A stretch of DNA of 64,000 nucleotides from Gorsachius magnificus (GCA_034008185.1 CM067082.1:126977988-127041987), one strand, 5' to 3'; positions 38,723 through 51,632 are shown, counted from the stretch's first letter. Notes: a model not told the origin generated them from the letters alone. Numbers and translations are program-made.

Positions 38723-41700
38723 GTAGGCAAGTCACATTTCAAATAATAATTACATCAACATATGCATTTTAAAAATGTGTTTTCGTAAAGACATTTAGAA
38801 TACTGGACTCCAGTACACCAAATCTGATGAAATATTATCTACAGTTTTATCATTAAAATTGGAAGTTTTTTGCCCACTGATAGACAGCCATCCTTTCTTC
38901 AGGAATCAATATTAGATTGAGGGACTGCTTTAGATACAATCAGTAAGATGATGATATATTCAAGAGAAGGTATCAGAGTAGCACCATGATTTGTGAACTC
39001 TAGACAAGAGAAGTTTTGCTATTTTCTTGAGTTTCATTAACACCTGCTATAAGTAGATATCTCGGCGAAAATCTGGCCTTTTCTATACACGTGAACTCAC
39101 ATTTACTAACACAAGCAAATAGGTTTTTTTCTTTGAAGGCTTCTAGAAGATGGCTGTCCCTTCCTGCTTGTCAAGAAGAAGTCAGGAATTTCTGTTGTTT
39201 GACTTGAACATATTGCCAGGTTCCACTGGGGTAATTTTCAGTTACTTAAATATGCTTGCTATATTTCTAAAGCACACCATTCTGTATCAAACAACTGATA
39301 AAATTTTGACTTTTTCATTTCCACTGATTAAGGTAAGCCTAGACAATTAGATTAACTTCCACACTTGATTTTGGCAGCTCAGGGGAGGAGGAATGACTAC
39401 TTGTCTCACTCACAAAGGTAGAGTCGGTGTAGAATTGAGCAGAGATAAATACATTTTTAAAAATATCTGCTGGCCAATTTAATAGGAATCAGTCAGCTGA
39501 ATTCAGAAAACATATCCCCATATTTAATAATGGTGAATTTGGCCTGTAATTTACTATTCTCCCTGATAAATTATTTATTCTTTTCTTCAAAGATCAGGTT
39601 GAGTAGTACAACTAAATGAAGAGACAGTTCACTATCCTAAAGGAAATAGCTAAACTAAAAGCATTTAACATACTGAAAAGGGACATGTAAATATTGAATA
39701 TTGTCTCTGAAGGAGAAAAGGCAGCCTGTGCTACACAAGTGCAGAGAATTCATTTAAGTCATGGAAGCTCTTGCTGTTTTCTAGCTGTCACATAATGTCC
39801 ATTCTAAGCATTCTGCTGAAAATTGTGATAATTTCTATAGAATTATAATTAGTCTATCTAATTATATAATCTAATTCTTCTCTGCTTCCCCAGATAATCA
39901 CAGTGACAACCGAGCTGCTAGAGATAACTCCCTTCCTTCCTTCTTTCCTTCCTTCCTTCCTGCCTGCCTTCCTGCTTAAAGCCACCCTTGCTTACAAAAG
40001 GAAAGCATTAAGATTTTTAGCTTGATAGAGTCCAGTTCTGTATCTTGGCACAATAAAATGGTTTGAGAGGAAAAAAAAAAGGTAGCATAAAAACTCTATC
40101 ATTAATTGAAAACAACAAGAATATTGAGAGGAAATTCTAGACATATTTTTTCAGTTTCTGAATCATACTAAGCTAAGTAATGATGTCACTTCCAATGTTG
40201 TCAATTAGAAATGTCTATTTTAAATCAAATATATTGCTTTGATGGAAAAATGGTGTAAATAGGCATGGAACTTGGTGCGGGTTGCCATGGTATATGGCAT
40301 TCTTCAGAAGTCAAATACAGTAAATCAGAAGGCTTGAATTCTTCTTGCATACTTGTTTTACATTACTATTCCTTCAGCGAATGATAAAAAAATACTCCAG
40401 GGCGAACCTGGTGTGACTCTAATATTTCTTTTTTTTCCAGTTAAGAGACTGAACTCATATTCAGGATCTGTCTTTCCATCATTAGCAGAATGAATGAATA
40501 TTCTTGAGTGGGATAACAGCACTTGTTTGTTCACTTACTACTGTTATTACTTTCTTTTACTAGCTGTCCCAACAGAGGAGATCATGTTTGATACCTGTCT
40601 TAAACAGATGCAATAAATCCAGTCCTTTCTCTAAAATCATTATGACTGAATTAAAATAGATTGATGGAATTCCAAAAAAAATACTCTCCAGTGAGGTAAC
40701 ATTTTTAAAAAATTACTGTTTCTGGAGCAGTTTCCCTTTACTATTTTTCCCCCAAAGGCTACATTGCAGAAAACGGTACCTAATAGGCAGTAGTTCCTTT
40801 GTTTGCAATAAGTGAACACACAAGTGATAAACTCAACCTCATCACAGGATGTAGACCTGTTTGTGTTGGAAGCTCTCTTGATCTCTCATGAAACACTGAA
40901 TTTGCATACAGGGAATTGAAACTTGCTTCAGATAATACAATGACAAAAACCAGCAGTGGGTATCAGGTGAACTAACATATCTGCTCAGAAAATAGGTTTG
41001 AGAGCAGACCTAACCCCTGATGTAATGAATTGTTTAGCACAATTGTTTTTATTAGGTTTTTAAAAAATGACAAGCAACATATTATTCAGAAGGAAGAAGA
41101 ACAAAAATTAATCTGGGGAAAGTATTGTTGGGTCATCCTAAAGTTACAATTTTCAGTTATTTCCCAAGATATGAGATAAATCATGGAGCCTATTATCTTA
41201 AGAAAGCTCTATCTTCCTCTTGACTATAGTGATAATTTCAACCATACGCCACAGTTTAAAAGAGGCACTGACCAACTAACACTTCATAATTACCTTTCTG
41301 GCATTTAAACAAGCTGTAGAAAAAGCCATATGTCTGACCATATTTAAAAAGCTATATAGGGGTATTAAAGTTTTCTACAGTCATCAAAGTAAGGCTCCAT
41401 TTGGCTTTTGAAACAACTTACAAGATCAGTTCAAACATAAATGACTCATGGAAGGCCATTTCACGAAAATAATAATGAAAAAGCCCCCTCACAACATATG
41501 GATCAGGAGAAGGAAGTAATCCTATCACTCTCTAAAAAAGAAACCTGAGTTACAAGACAGGAGGATGAAATGAAATAAGTGCCTCAATTGCCTAGATATT
41601 AAGAGTGCACTTTGAGAGCATTATAAGCACATCTGGTGGTAGGATGGCTCTATTATGGTATTGTAAGAATTCCATCAGTATAGGTACATATAATTCCTGC

Positions 41701-44700
41701 TCCATCTCTTATAGAGTGCACTCACAATCCCTGCTCAGCCAGCAGTTAATAATTTTCAGCTGGCAGGCCTCTATTATATTTTGAAGAGCCAGTTAGACTA
41801 AAAACTATCTTAGCTCCCTAGATATTTGTAACCTTGACAAGCGCATTCTTGGCTTTTTTGTACATCCAGATAAACTTGGAGAAGGTTCCATGCAAACTTT
41901 TTAATATCTCGCTGTGGGATGAGGAGAGGAAGCAGCTGCAGTGGGGTATCAGAGGCGTGGCAAAATGGACATTTTTATGGAGTTGGTCCGGCCAAATATA
42001 GAAAGAGTAGGAGATCTTTCCACCTCGCAAGATCTTTTTGCATGGAGCTAATCAAAAGAGTAATGTTGCAGTTCTGCAGGCTAGCTAAGGTTACCGGAAT
42101 AAACAGTCCAAATATGTAATGCTTCTCTTTGCCAACATAAACGGAAAATCCCACCTAGTCAGATTAAATTCTGCTGATGGCAATGAGAAGGTTTATTTCT
42201 TCTTAACTCTAATTTCCAATACCCACCCAGAAGCCACCAATCATTTATAGAAGGCCTGAAGCCATTGATTTTGCATAAAGGACAAAATTTTGTCAAAATG
42301 AAGAATGCTTTTGCATCTGTGTTTGGCTTCCATGTATGTGGTACCAACATGGGATGAGTGGCAAAGGAAGAAGCTTTGTAATGCCTTTTTATACCAGACG
42401 GAGAAGCAGGCAGCATTGTTATTTATATGCATTTGGGCAATGTTGGTATAGTATATAGGGCAGTGGGGCCATAACCCACACTGTAGCACTGCATTGTTAT
42501 GACTATACAAATAATAAATAACGTTTTCCATTGAAAGAGTTTCCTCCAGACCAGGTTACCTCAATCCTTCATCACAAGTGACTTCATTAAAATCCTTTTC
42601 AGCATCTCAGAGATCAGGGGAGGCTAATCACTGCATTTTGTAGGCTTGACTGGTAAGGTAAGTGTAGCTCCCCTTAGATACCTGTGTGAGAAACCAGGGA
42701 TTTCAATGTTCCTCAATTAGGTGTTTGTTCTGAACTACCTCTGGAAGAGTCAATGTCTCTTCATGCATAACACAGCATGACTAGTTTCCTACTTTAGGAA
42801 GTTAGATTTCTAAGGTTAGGTGGTGAAATTATTCCCATGTATACTTTCAAACAAAATCAAACAATGCATTGTTAGGACAAGCTTTTGACCATGTCTGTCT
42901 GATTTATTGTGCTGTCACGTCTTCTCTGAAAGGCAGCTGCTCATTCCAAGCTTCCATGTGTTAAGCACTCTCTATACACACTATAATAATGAGCCTGTGT
43001 GGCTTGAAATCCTTTGGATTGTTTGTCTTATTTAAAGTAACACTCTTAATAAAATAAAACTCACTAATACTTTTATATTTGTCTTGAGCAATATAAATAC
43101 CAGCGGTAAGAGTTACTGCTCTAACTCAGTTTTTTCTTTCCTAGGAAAGAATGCTCCTGGAAAACTTAATTATGACTCATGCCTAATTTTGATCTATACA
43201 ATATTTATTAAAAAAAAAAACTAATTTGCAAAGCTTCAAACAGCTTATTTACTTTTGCAGTATTGATTGAATTCAAACAAGCAATTCCATGGGCAAAGAT
43301 CCGAGTGTCTCAAGCTGTTAATTGTGAATGGACCCTACACCTGCAGAGAAACCCTGTGGGGTTCAGGGTGGGGAGAAACCTCTGTCTGTGCCAAGCTGCA
43401 TATGAGAGAGAGACAGAAATATTAGCAGCTCATACGGCTCTGCTGTTTCCTACCCCTACCTTTTCTTAGACACAAGTCAGGGAAGATGCAGCTTCTTCTG
43501 TTGCCTGTTTAAAGAGATAGGAACTATTTAGGTTTGTCATTTATGGTCAGTTTAAAAAACAGAGAGAAGAAATCAGCGAGGGACAAATGGTATTGGAGAG
43601 GTACACATGAACATCTAGAATAAAGGAGATTTTTTTTAATGCAGGGCATTTAAAAACGTAGAATCTCTTTCTGGTTTCACTAGTTCCTTCTCCTCAAGGC
43701 AGGCCCTGCTGAAAACAGCTGCAACTTCTTGAGGCTTACTAGCTTTAAAACTGGATGTTGATTTGGAGGCTAGTTTACCATCAAAAGAGTCCAGACTTTC
43801 TTGTTTTAGAATGCAAAAAGGTCCCCCCGGTTTTCAAGCCATGAACTAGTCTAAGTGAATACAAATGAGGGTGCTTCTTATTTGGGCAGGGAGATGGCTT
43901 CCATAGCCATAGAGTCCTAGAGGATTGCCATGGGCTAGTAGTCAGAGGTTGCTTTCTGTGGAGTCCCCCTTCTTGACATTTGCCTTTCTTCATACTAAAG
44001 TAGTAGCAGAAAAAAGCATCAACATACTTAGCCAAAAGCTAGGCTTGATTACCCACCATCTTTCAACTTTCACACTCAGTTGACCTGTGCAAAATGGATG
44101 CAGAATCATGCATGTTAGATTTTTTTTCTAATGAAATAGAATGTTCTACATGTGAGTAATTCATGGAGGTAAATACCTATATAAAGAGGTAAAGTTTAGC
44201 TGAAGGCAATCTTCCCCACAAATTAGTTTTCCACCATGTGTTTCTTTTGTAGATTTCTGAATATATGCAAAGAAATTAGATGAAGGTAGACTCTAAAAAG
44301 ATATATTATAGGCAAATAAGGTAGAGGGAGTTCTAGCAGCAGCCCCACGGATTGCCTTTCTTTGCCTCTGGACAAAGAAGAGAGACTAATTTTATAAAAA
44401 AACCCTCCATTAGATGATGTCCAACAAGCCAGTAGGAGGAAAGAACCTGAAATAGTGTCCCATTCTGCTTAAGTTATGTTAACCCTGAAGCCAAGTTAAG
44501 AGAGGTTTTGAATAGGGAGGGTTAGCTGTTTGATCATGAAATTAATTTTGAAGATCACTGGTAGAGAAGGTGGCAGTTCTTTGGATGGAGTCGAGGGAGG
44601 TAAACTGAGTGCCCTCAAAGACTTCTGAAACTGGAACAAAATACTCCTATCACTGCTCTCCTCTGAAATATAATGTCTATTCCATCCCTCTCTAAACGTG

Positions 44701-46862
44701 GGAGGTAGAAAGGAGAATGTATCGCCTAAGCAGTACCCAAACCTCAACTGACTTCTATGTAACGAAAAACCAGAACTCACTCCTACACCTTCCTGGGTGC
44801 CAAAAGCTCCAGCTGTCCTTTGTGCACCTGCCAAAACCTCCCCTTTTTCTCAACAGCTGCTGCAAAGTCCTTGTGCACATTCAGTGCAAAGTCCTGTAAC
44901 GTAACACGGAGCAGACTGCTTTAAATCAGTGAGCAGGTGACTTAAGCAATTTTAATCAGAAGTTTCTGTTGCCACTCATTAATTTCCAAAGAAAAGTTAA
45001 TTTTCTCCCATTCAGGTATTTTGGTACTGTTTCATAATCACTAAGAAGACATTTAATACTCAGATTTATTTAAACTAGTTTTAAGCTCAAAATACATATA
45101 AGATTTTTAAAAGGGCTTTTTTAGAATAGAAATTGGAATTCCTTTAAATCATATAAGGAAGAAAATTAAGTTTAATTGAATAAAACTACCTTAACTTAAT
45201 CTCCCATATACCCAGCATGACTGAAATACAGTTGAACTATTTAAAATCTTATGTTATCTTTAGTTACTGAAGTTACTCAGAACTCTGACTACCATTTCTG
45301 TAAATATTTTAAACTAATAGATTTGATTCTTCCAATCCTTATATTTATTCATAGTCTAGAACAGGAAAAGAAACTTTCCTGGGTTTACATTCCTATTTGC
45401 TTTTATAAGTTTGTTGAAAAAATTATCATGAAAATACTATCTCTGTGTATGTGAAAAAAGTAAGTTTCAGCAGTAAAACACTAGTGATTTCTGTAAAGTT
45501 CAGGAGTTTGACTTTCTTTAAAACTTGGCAGCATAAGTATACTATCTAAAAATAACAGGAATGTTTTCAGAGCCAAAGAAAGTTGAGAAGTAAACTTTTC
45601 TATTTTTTTATATTTGAAAAGTCAGGGTTATTTTTTGTTATCCATATGTTTGTCTGCAGGAAAGTAAATTGACAGAATAAAAAAAAAAAGAAAAGAAAAT
45701 GGACAATTGCTAACCAGGGGCAGAATGCTTAAAAAGCTTGGTGATGTGGTCTTCCTGACACATCATTTAGTTATAATAAAACATGGAATTTGGGATATTG
45801 ACTTCAAAGACTCATACTTAGAAATATGCATCCCTTATAGCAAAATAATAGTTTCAACTGGCACAGTGCTCTTGTTCCTAATTTTTAAGGTTTGCGAGAT
45901 ATCAGGCCTCAAATTTTAATCTCATTTGGGACTCATGCCACTAGAACCTGGAATAGAAAACCTAACTTTAGGAAAGAATCTTTCATTTCAGAAAAGAGCA
46001 TTTTTAAAAATAAATGTCTTTTTTCTTAAAAGAAGAAAGATAGCAGATGGTGCAACTAAGGTAGTTTGAATTCAGTCATGCTTTCATTTTTTAGTCAAGA
46101 ATGTCTTTATTAATAAATAGTCATTAATTATAGAACTTATCTGTTGAGGTTTTTCTGTAAGTACAGAATGCTAAAATCCCATGCCAAAAGGAAGTATCTG
46201 CATTCTACAGAGCGTGGTAGGTCAACTGTTCTTAAAGTTACTGTGACTGAAGGTCTCTGTTGAAGAAGGAGTATTAAATCAGAAGTTTAGGTGATAAGCT
46301 CACTTGGAACCAAAATGATGTGTTCATGTTCCCATCATGAAGGTGTATTAAAGATATGCATGCAAGACAGCACATAAGATGGCCCTTAAGCCTACTAAGG
46401 ACCTGTATATCATAAGCATATAATGATTACTTTAGTAATGTAGACACTAACCATGTTAACCCCCTTGTTTTGAATCTCCTCCCGTGATTCCTGCAGAGTA
46501 GACCTTAAAACGAATTGGTCACAGTGAAAGCATTTCTCTGGTACATCAGGAGATACACAATGTGAAATCATTTACTCGTATCTTAAGTAACACTCTAATC
46601 ATCAGATGTGGAGATGCAGATGCTAAACAACTTGTTGACTAAGGAAAAAGAAACTGTGCTTTCGTGCCAGTAAGCAGATGTGCTCAATAGACTGGCTCCT
46701 AAGTGCTGATTTAGAAACAGCTGTTAATGCTACCATCATCTTTAATATAGTTCATTTCCCTCCACTTCCTTTGTTTTCTGTACATACATATGCTTGCTCT
46801 ATACAGTTAAGTTGTGCTAGTCAGAGGGTGGAGAAGAGGAAGCACATTTTAATAAATAATAG
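38723..46862. other. Intron 2, first segment: no gene seen
   Basis: Unique AT-rich sequence containing the CCTT tract at 39.93 kb and short A-runs (40070-40080 and 43210-43220). Minus-strand frames of about 85-112 codons (42159-42531 and 44496-44834) show no recognisable domain. Confidence 0.55.
39929..39976. repeat. (CCTT)n microsatellite with CCTG variants
   Basis: About ten tetranucleotide units (CCTT, CTTT and CCTG) over 47 bases. On the opposite strand these are GGAA repeats, the motif bound by ETS-family factors. Confidence 0.9.
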
Positions 46863-46932
46863 GCAATCAGGACCTGATTCTGGGAGGTGGTGAGCACTCT
46901 CAGCTCCTGCTGGAGCCAACTTAGACTTGAAA
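46863..46932. repeat. Old amniote interspersed repeat fragment
   Basis: GGACCTGATTCTGGGAGGTG, then GTGAGCACTCTCAGCTCC, recalls the widespread amniote motif 'ggaggtgctgagcaccctcaactcccattgaagtcaatgggag'. The core is here degraded to CTGGAGCCAAC. Confidence 0.5.
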
Positions 46933-47099
46933 AACAGCATTAAAAGGTTCATAAAACCTATGGTATCAAGTTTGTCATAGTAGATCTTTAAACTACTTTA
47001 AAAGGATATAATTTTTACAAAGATTGTAAATGACACAAGCTAGTTCTTTCACTGGAAAAAAGTTCAGGAGTTTTTCAAGTTCACTTCAGTAAGGGCTTT

Positions 47100-47200
47100 T
47101 TCTCTCTCTTTTATTTTTTCTTTATTTTTCTTTCAGTCATTCTCACTCTTGCTCTTGCTCTTTCTCTCTTTCTTTCTCTTCTCTCCTTTTTGTTTCTCAA
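47100..47200. repeat. CT/T-rich low-complexity tract
   Basis: Pyrimidine-rich sequence with TCTC, TTTC and GCTCTT words over about 100 bases. The Arg/Lys/Glu-rich frame on the minus strand is produced by this composition. Confidence 0.8.
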
Positions 47201-47489
47201 GGTGTTTTGTTCTGATGCATGTTTTGTGCAACACCTGGAAGTTTCAAATGCTCTGTGTGTTTGAAAAGCACAGTTTTCCATGAATCCAGATAAGCTGACA
47301 CTCTGAAGTACTTCACACACAAGTTTGCTTCACTTCCTTCCCATTACTAAAATATAGATGGATCATATATCAGTAACAACTATACCCTCCATAATTGACT
47401 CTTCAGCTCCAAAGGAAGTTCAAAATTCCAGTATCTGAATTTGATCTCTAGAGGAAATAACAAGTGAAGGACCTGTCTCATATTATTAG

Positions 47490-47574
47490 CACATGAGCAT
47501 TAAAGACTTCATCTAGGGTCCATTGAACTCGATGGAAAAACTCACACTGACATTAGTGTACTTTGGATCAGGTC
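47490..47574. repeat. Old amniote interspersed repeat fragment
   Basis: GGGTCCATTGAACTCGATGG, then AAAAACTCACACTGACATTAG and TTTGGATCAGGTC, fits the family order 'ccattgaagtcaatggaaaaactcccattgacttcaatgg ... ttggatcaggcc' well, including the two half-palindromes. Confidence 0.55.
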
Positions 47575-47851
47575 AAAAGTGGATTTCAGTACCTTATAAC
47601 GGAGGACATAAATAAATATATATCAAAAATACGTAACGTATTTCCGTCATGCAAGACTCCCTCTGTACATTAACACACCAAATGACATCAAAAAGAATGC
47701 ATAATATTTTCAATAATAAACTTTACGATAATTGATTTTTAGCTTTTGAAACTAATCTTTGACATACCAGATAAATAAATTTCTTATTTGATATTCTCTT
47801 AGCAAATCAGATGCAGATTATTTGAAGGCATTAGTTAAAAAATCCTAAAGC

Positions 47852-47883
47852 TTTTTTTTACCTTTTTTTTTTTTTTTTTTTTT
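47852..47883. repeat. T-rich tract
   Basis: Two T runs separated by ACC, the second of 21 bases. Confidence 0.85.
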
Positions 47884-47899
47884 AAATTGTTAATATTTT

Positions 47900-50040
47900 C
47901 TCTTCATGAGAAGCCTGGCAGCCTACATGCCAGTCAGTACTATATATTCTCCTATGAGAGCACCAGGGTTACTCCCTTTCCCCTACAATCAAAAGAGTGC
48001 ATGCAAAGGTAGCTGGAGTCCTGTTAGCCCTACTTTCCTTAAATGTCATGTTTCCCAGACAGTGGATCACATGTAGACATAGCATGCTGGATCCTCTGAG
48101 GAATTTAGAAATGTATTTTGCGCTTATTCTTGAAAAGGGAAATCATTGTCATTTAATTGATTTCTAGCAAGTAATATACAGACGCTGACCTAGACTCATC
48201 CCTGGTGGAGGCGCTTCAGGGCATGGTCGGATGAGCTGGTCTGAGGGTAGATGATCTGAATGAAGAGGTACTCTCCAGCCTCTCCTCAGCTGCTCGTTAC
48301 CTGGAAGCTGGTGCCACTTGGTTCTCCTGGGTTTAACGCTCAAGGAGAGAGAGACTGCTCTTGACTGTGGTTTTGTGAAGGACCTGAATTATAAAAAACA
48401 GCAGCAACAAAATACTGTAAGAAAAAAATGCAAAACAAAAAAAGAATAATTTATTAAATTGTAGTCAAAAAAGTCAAGTGAGCAGATGTGAGAGTCTAGC
48501 TCTGTCTGTGAGGGGGACAGGGATGAGCGCCTGCATCAGCAGCCAGGCAGCAGTCATCCTGCTCATGTCTGTCCCACCCAGAACAGTTTCTGACAGCAAC
48601 TGTAGGAGTATTAGCTTCAGTTTCCCACCTATCCAAAAATGAAATGCATGCATCTGGAAGGTGTTTTGCCTGGATCTTTACTGTTCCAGTAAGTTAAAGT
48701 GAGTTGAATCCAGGTGATGCACTGAAATTTTTTGCTTCAAATGCATCGCTGTTACTTTTCTTGAAATCACTTTTTGTGTACATTATTATTTTGTTTCAGG
48801 CTTTCAAAGCTGTGACTTATTCCATGAATTTTCAAGGATGTAAAGATATCTGGAGAATGGCTTAGATCTTTTAAACATCACTCCAAGCCAGCCATTTCTC
48901 CTTATCGAATGAAGTTCTCTGGTCCCTTATTTCAGAAGAAGAGCGATAATATTCTGTGATGCTGGGTCGAATCCCAAGTCTATTATTTTTGATGTTTAGC
49001 TTATGACTGCGGTTGCATCTACTGAACTGTCTTGCACTAGTATAGTAGTGTCTTTTACAAGAGAAACTTCATTGTCTTAAAAAAACCCAATAATAAACAA
49101 AATGATGCCTTCACTTCCCCCAGAAAGCTGCCAAGGCTGTACTAATGCTGTACCCTTTTGAAGACACTGTTTCGATGGACACCTCTGATACATGACCCGA
49201 GCATGATAATTCCCAACATCACAGCAGCCAGTAATAAATACCTTCCCCTTTACACTCATTTCGCTTTACAAGCCAGATTCTTTGGCTCTTGATGAGTTGA
49301 CTAAAGGAAAGGATGTGCTGTGCTTTGAGGCTCTTAACTAACCTGGAATCGTTTTCCTCTGTTCCCAAGTGACTGGCTTTAACAGCTCACGTTGGCTGTA
49401 AGAGGAATATAGAGCATAAAAAAATAAATACACCTCTCTTCCTTCCCACATATGTACATGCCGACAGTGACGTTAACTATCAGTTCAATTGTAGTAACAT
49501 TTTAATGTAAAATTCAAAGTGATAGTAAAGGTTAAACACTGCAGTGTTTCCTGGATGTATAAGACAGATTCAGCAAAACCGCATTTTTGTGGCTCTATTA
49601 CTCATGTTGTACAATATGTCCTGCTGTGCCTGTTCCTTGCTGTTTCTTTTTAAACTCCGAAGCACATTCTGCTAAACGTAGCAGAAGATACACCGACATT
49701 GCAAGCTTTCTTGCTTTCTTTCCAAGGGAAAAGTTGCAGACGTTGTTTATTTTTCTGTGGAACTTTCATGTGAAGAGCTGCACAGATACACACACATGAG
49801 AGTTTTTAGCAGCATTAGCTCTAAATGGATCAAACCCAACAGTCTTTTATTCATAGTGTTTTCAGTGACAATATTTTAAGCTGATTTTAAATCAGCCTTT
49901 AATCTGGTCTAATACATTTGACAGATGCTATGAACATCTTGTTGTTTTTTTTTTTCCTTTTCTTTTGGCTATTGAAAAAAAAAAGTCTTTGTGGTTTTCA
50001 GTGCTGGTACTTTAGAACTGTGCAAATAATTTATGTTTAC
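47900..50040. other. Intron 2, second segment: GC-balanced unique sequence
   Basis: The stretch 48180-48600 is visibly less AT-rich than its surroundings and unrelated to repeats I recognise. The rest is unique sequence with a T/A-rich patch at 49943-49983. No exon can be supported. Confidence 0.45.
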
Positions 50041-50045
50041 TCTCT

Positions 50046-50069
50046 GCCCCCCCCGCCCCCCCCCCCCCC
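50046..50069. repeat. Poly-C run (one G interruption)
   Basis: Twenty-four positions, all C except one G, about 1 kb upstream of exon 3. It is G-rich on the opposite strand. Length is uncertain in any assembly. Confidence 0.85.
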
Positions 50070-51027
50070 AATATTTCTATACAGAGAAGAGGAGGAGGGG
50101 AAATGAGTTTCAGCTGGAGTGAAATCTTGGGGTTTAATGTGATTTAAATACAGATAATTTTTTAATCTTTCATGCTACGAATTTCTTTTCAATTCTCATC
50201 TGAAATTATTTGCTGATTTTGACGCAAATTTATAAATTTCTTGGCTTTGGGGGTATTTATCTGAAAACTTTGACCAGGGTCTATGGCTAAATATAGTAGA
50301 ACTGAGGATCAGTCAACTAGAATCATTTAAATACATTTGTAGAATAGATAGGGAAGTCATAAGTTTTGACAGTAAGAAAAGTTCTTTCCGATACTTCAGC
50401 AACTAAACCAAAAGAGCTTTTAAAATGCTCCGCCTGAAACTTACCATCAGTTTACAGAAACAAACAGGCAGAAAGCGATGCAAACTTTTCAGTGCAAGTT
50501 CCTTTCCAAAGTAACTACCCTCTTTGAAGGGTGATTAATAGTAGTGCTGTAAGCACGAGGGGCAGCTCTATGGGTCCCTGCCAGCAGACTGGGCTCTCTG
50601 CTACCTGAGAGGTAGGTTCTTCTGCACGATTCCTTGATGGGTACCATTTTGCCTCTGTTTCTCTGCCTGTGAAATGTCATTAATCCATTTTTCAAGAGTA
50701 TGTTAACTTTTTAATGTTTGCTAAGGGACTCTCAGATCTTCCTGTGGAGCTATCTGCTGCAGATAGACCGGCTGCTTTCTTGCGGTAACCCCTTTCCCTC
50801 CGTTGCAGTCATTATCCTCACATCCCAGGGTTCAGGTCCTACCCAAAACTGGCTTGCCTGCTCCTCAGGGAAGGCTTGCTAAGCTTTTTACCATACAGAT
50901 GGAAAGGCAGCATCTTGCACATGAAAAAAAAAAACCAGGACTCAAGTGCTGTGCTACAGCTAGAAAGATCATTATTACCTTCAATGACCCCATCTTTATT
51001 TTCTTCTTTTGTCTTTCTTCTGCGAAG

Positions 51028-51252
51028 GTAAAAGTTTGGTTCCAGAACAGACGAATGAAGTGGAAGCGGGTAAAAGGGGGCCAGCAAGGGGCAGCAGCCC
51101 GGGAGAAGGAACTGGTGAATGTGAAAAAGGGCACGCTGCTCCCCTCCGAGCTCTCTGGCATCGGCGCAGCTGGTCTCCAGCACACGGGGGACTCACTAGC
51201 GAACGACGACAGCCACGACAGCGATCACAGCTCTGAGCACGCACATTTATGA
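51028..51252 (+). CDS. MEOX2: MEOX2 exon 3: homeodomain residues 45-60, C-terminal tail and stop
   Basis: There are 74 codons plus TGA at 51250-51252. The first 16 codons (51028-51075) form recognition helix 3, [16 protein letters not shown], with Trp48, Phe49, Gln50, Asn51 and Arg53 all present, so base-specific contacts at TAAT-type sites should be intact. The remaining 58 residues form the MEOX2 tail: a basic stretch with [12 protein letters not shown], then [10 protein letters not shown], ending in an acidic/Ser/His-rich segment ([14 protein letters not shown]). The tail is unordered, and its ending identifies MEOX2 specifically. The open frame extends upstream through the intron to about 50803, but the conserved junction with exon 2 and the acceptor AG at 51026-51027 set the exon start at 51028. 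The bases at the exon start, GTAAAA, also resemble a donor. Confidence 0.97.
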   Translation, partial: VKVWFQNRRMKWKRVKGGQQGAAAREKELVNVKKGTLLPSELSGIGAAGLQHTGDSLANDDSHDSDHSSEHAHL

Positions 51253-51534
51253 TACACAGAGAGTGTCCCAGCTCCGTTCTCAGGAAAGATGCTTTGCTGG
51301 CAAGCCTTACACAGGCATCGTTTACGTATGCAAGTGACTCTGGCAGTGATTTTTAAAGTTGCTATGGAAAATTCAGGCTTATTGTGTCTGCTTTTCTTGA
51401 TTTTTAGATGGTTTACAGTAAGTGCCATGTCTTAAGGGTGCCTCAAGAGTGGAGAAGTGGAAGATGAACTTACTTTGAACATTCCAGATTTGTTTGTCAT
51501 GTTTATGACAGCGGGCAGGTATTTTTGCTTTAGC

Positions 51535-51541
51535 TTGCACT
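51535..51541 (+). promoter_or_regulatory. miR-130/miR-301 seed match (TTGCACT) in MEOX2 3' UTR
   Basis: TTGCACT is the exact complement of nucleotides 2-8 of the miR-130/301 family, and the following G would also pair with nucleotide 1 of miR-130a. It lies 283 bases after the stop and upstream of both poly(A) signals, so it would be present in every 3' UTR form. Repression of human GAX/MEOX2 by miR-130a through the 3' UTR is established. Whether this site is the orthologous one is inferred. Confidence 0.6.
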
Positions 51542-51632
51542 GAAAATTACATTGCTCTCAACAGACGTTATATTCTGAAAACCACAGTGCCACAAAATCA
51601 CTATCTAGTGGATAAGAAATGTATTTTAACTC

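Larger units (their letters stand above)
38259..51027 (+). other. MEOX2: MEOX2 intron 2 (12,769 bp, phase 0)
   Basis: The intron starts with GTACTG after exon 2 and ends with a pyrimidine-rich tract (about 50998-51020), then TGCGAAG with AG at 51026-51027. Exon 2 ends in Gln and exon 3 begins Val-Lys-Val-Trp with no codon split, which reconstitutes an intact homeodomain. The intron is mostly unique AT-rich sequence. It contains a CCTT microsatellite near 39.95 kb, poly-T and CT-rich tracts at 47.1 and 47.86 kb, a poly-C run at 50.05 kb and two old amniote repeat fragments at 46.9 and 47.5 kb. I see no other exon. Confidence 0.93.

Noticed and set aside
2578..42634. Near-identical word AGATCAGGGGAGGCT at 2578 and 42611
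   Set aside because: A 15-base match is expected about once or twice by chance in a 64 kb self-comparison, and the flanks do not align.
47111..47320. Arg/Lys/Glu-rich minus-strand frame
   Set aside because: It is the complement of a CT-rich low-complexity tract.
50803..51027. Upstream part of the 149-codon frame that ends in exon 3
   Set aside because: The frame simply runs through the intron. The conserved homeodomain join to exon 2 and the acceptor at 51026-51027 show that this part is intronic.
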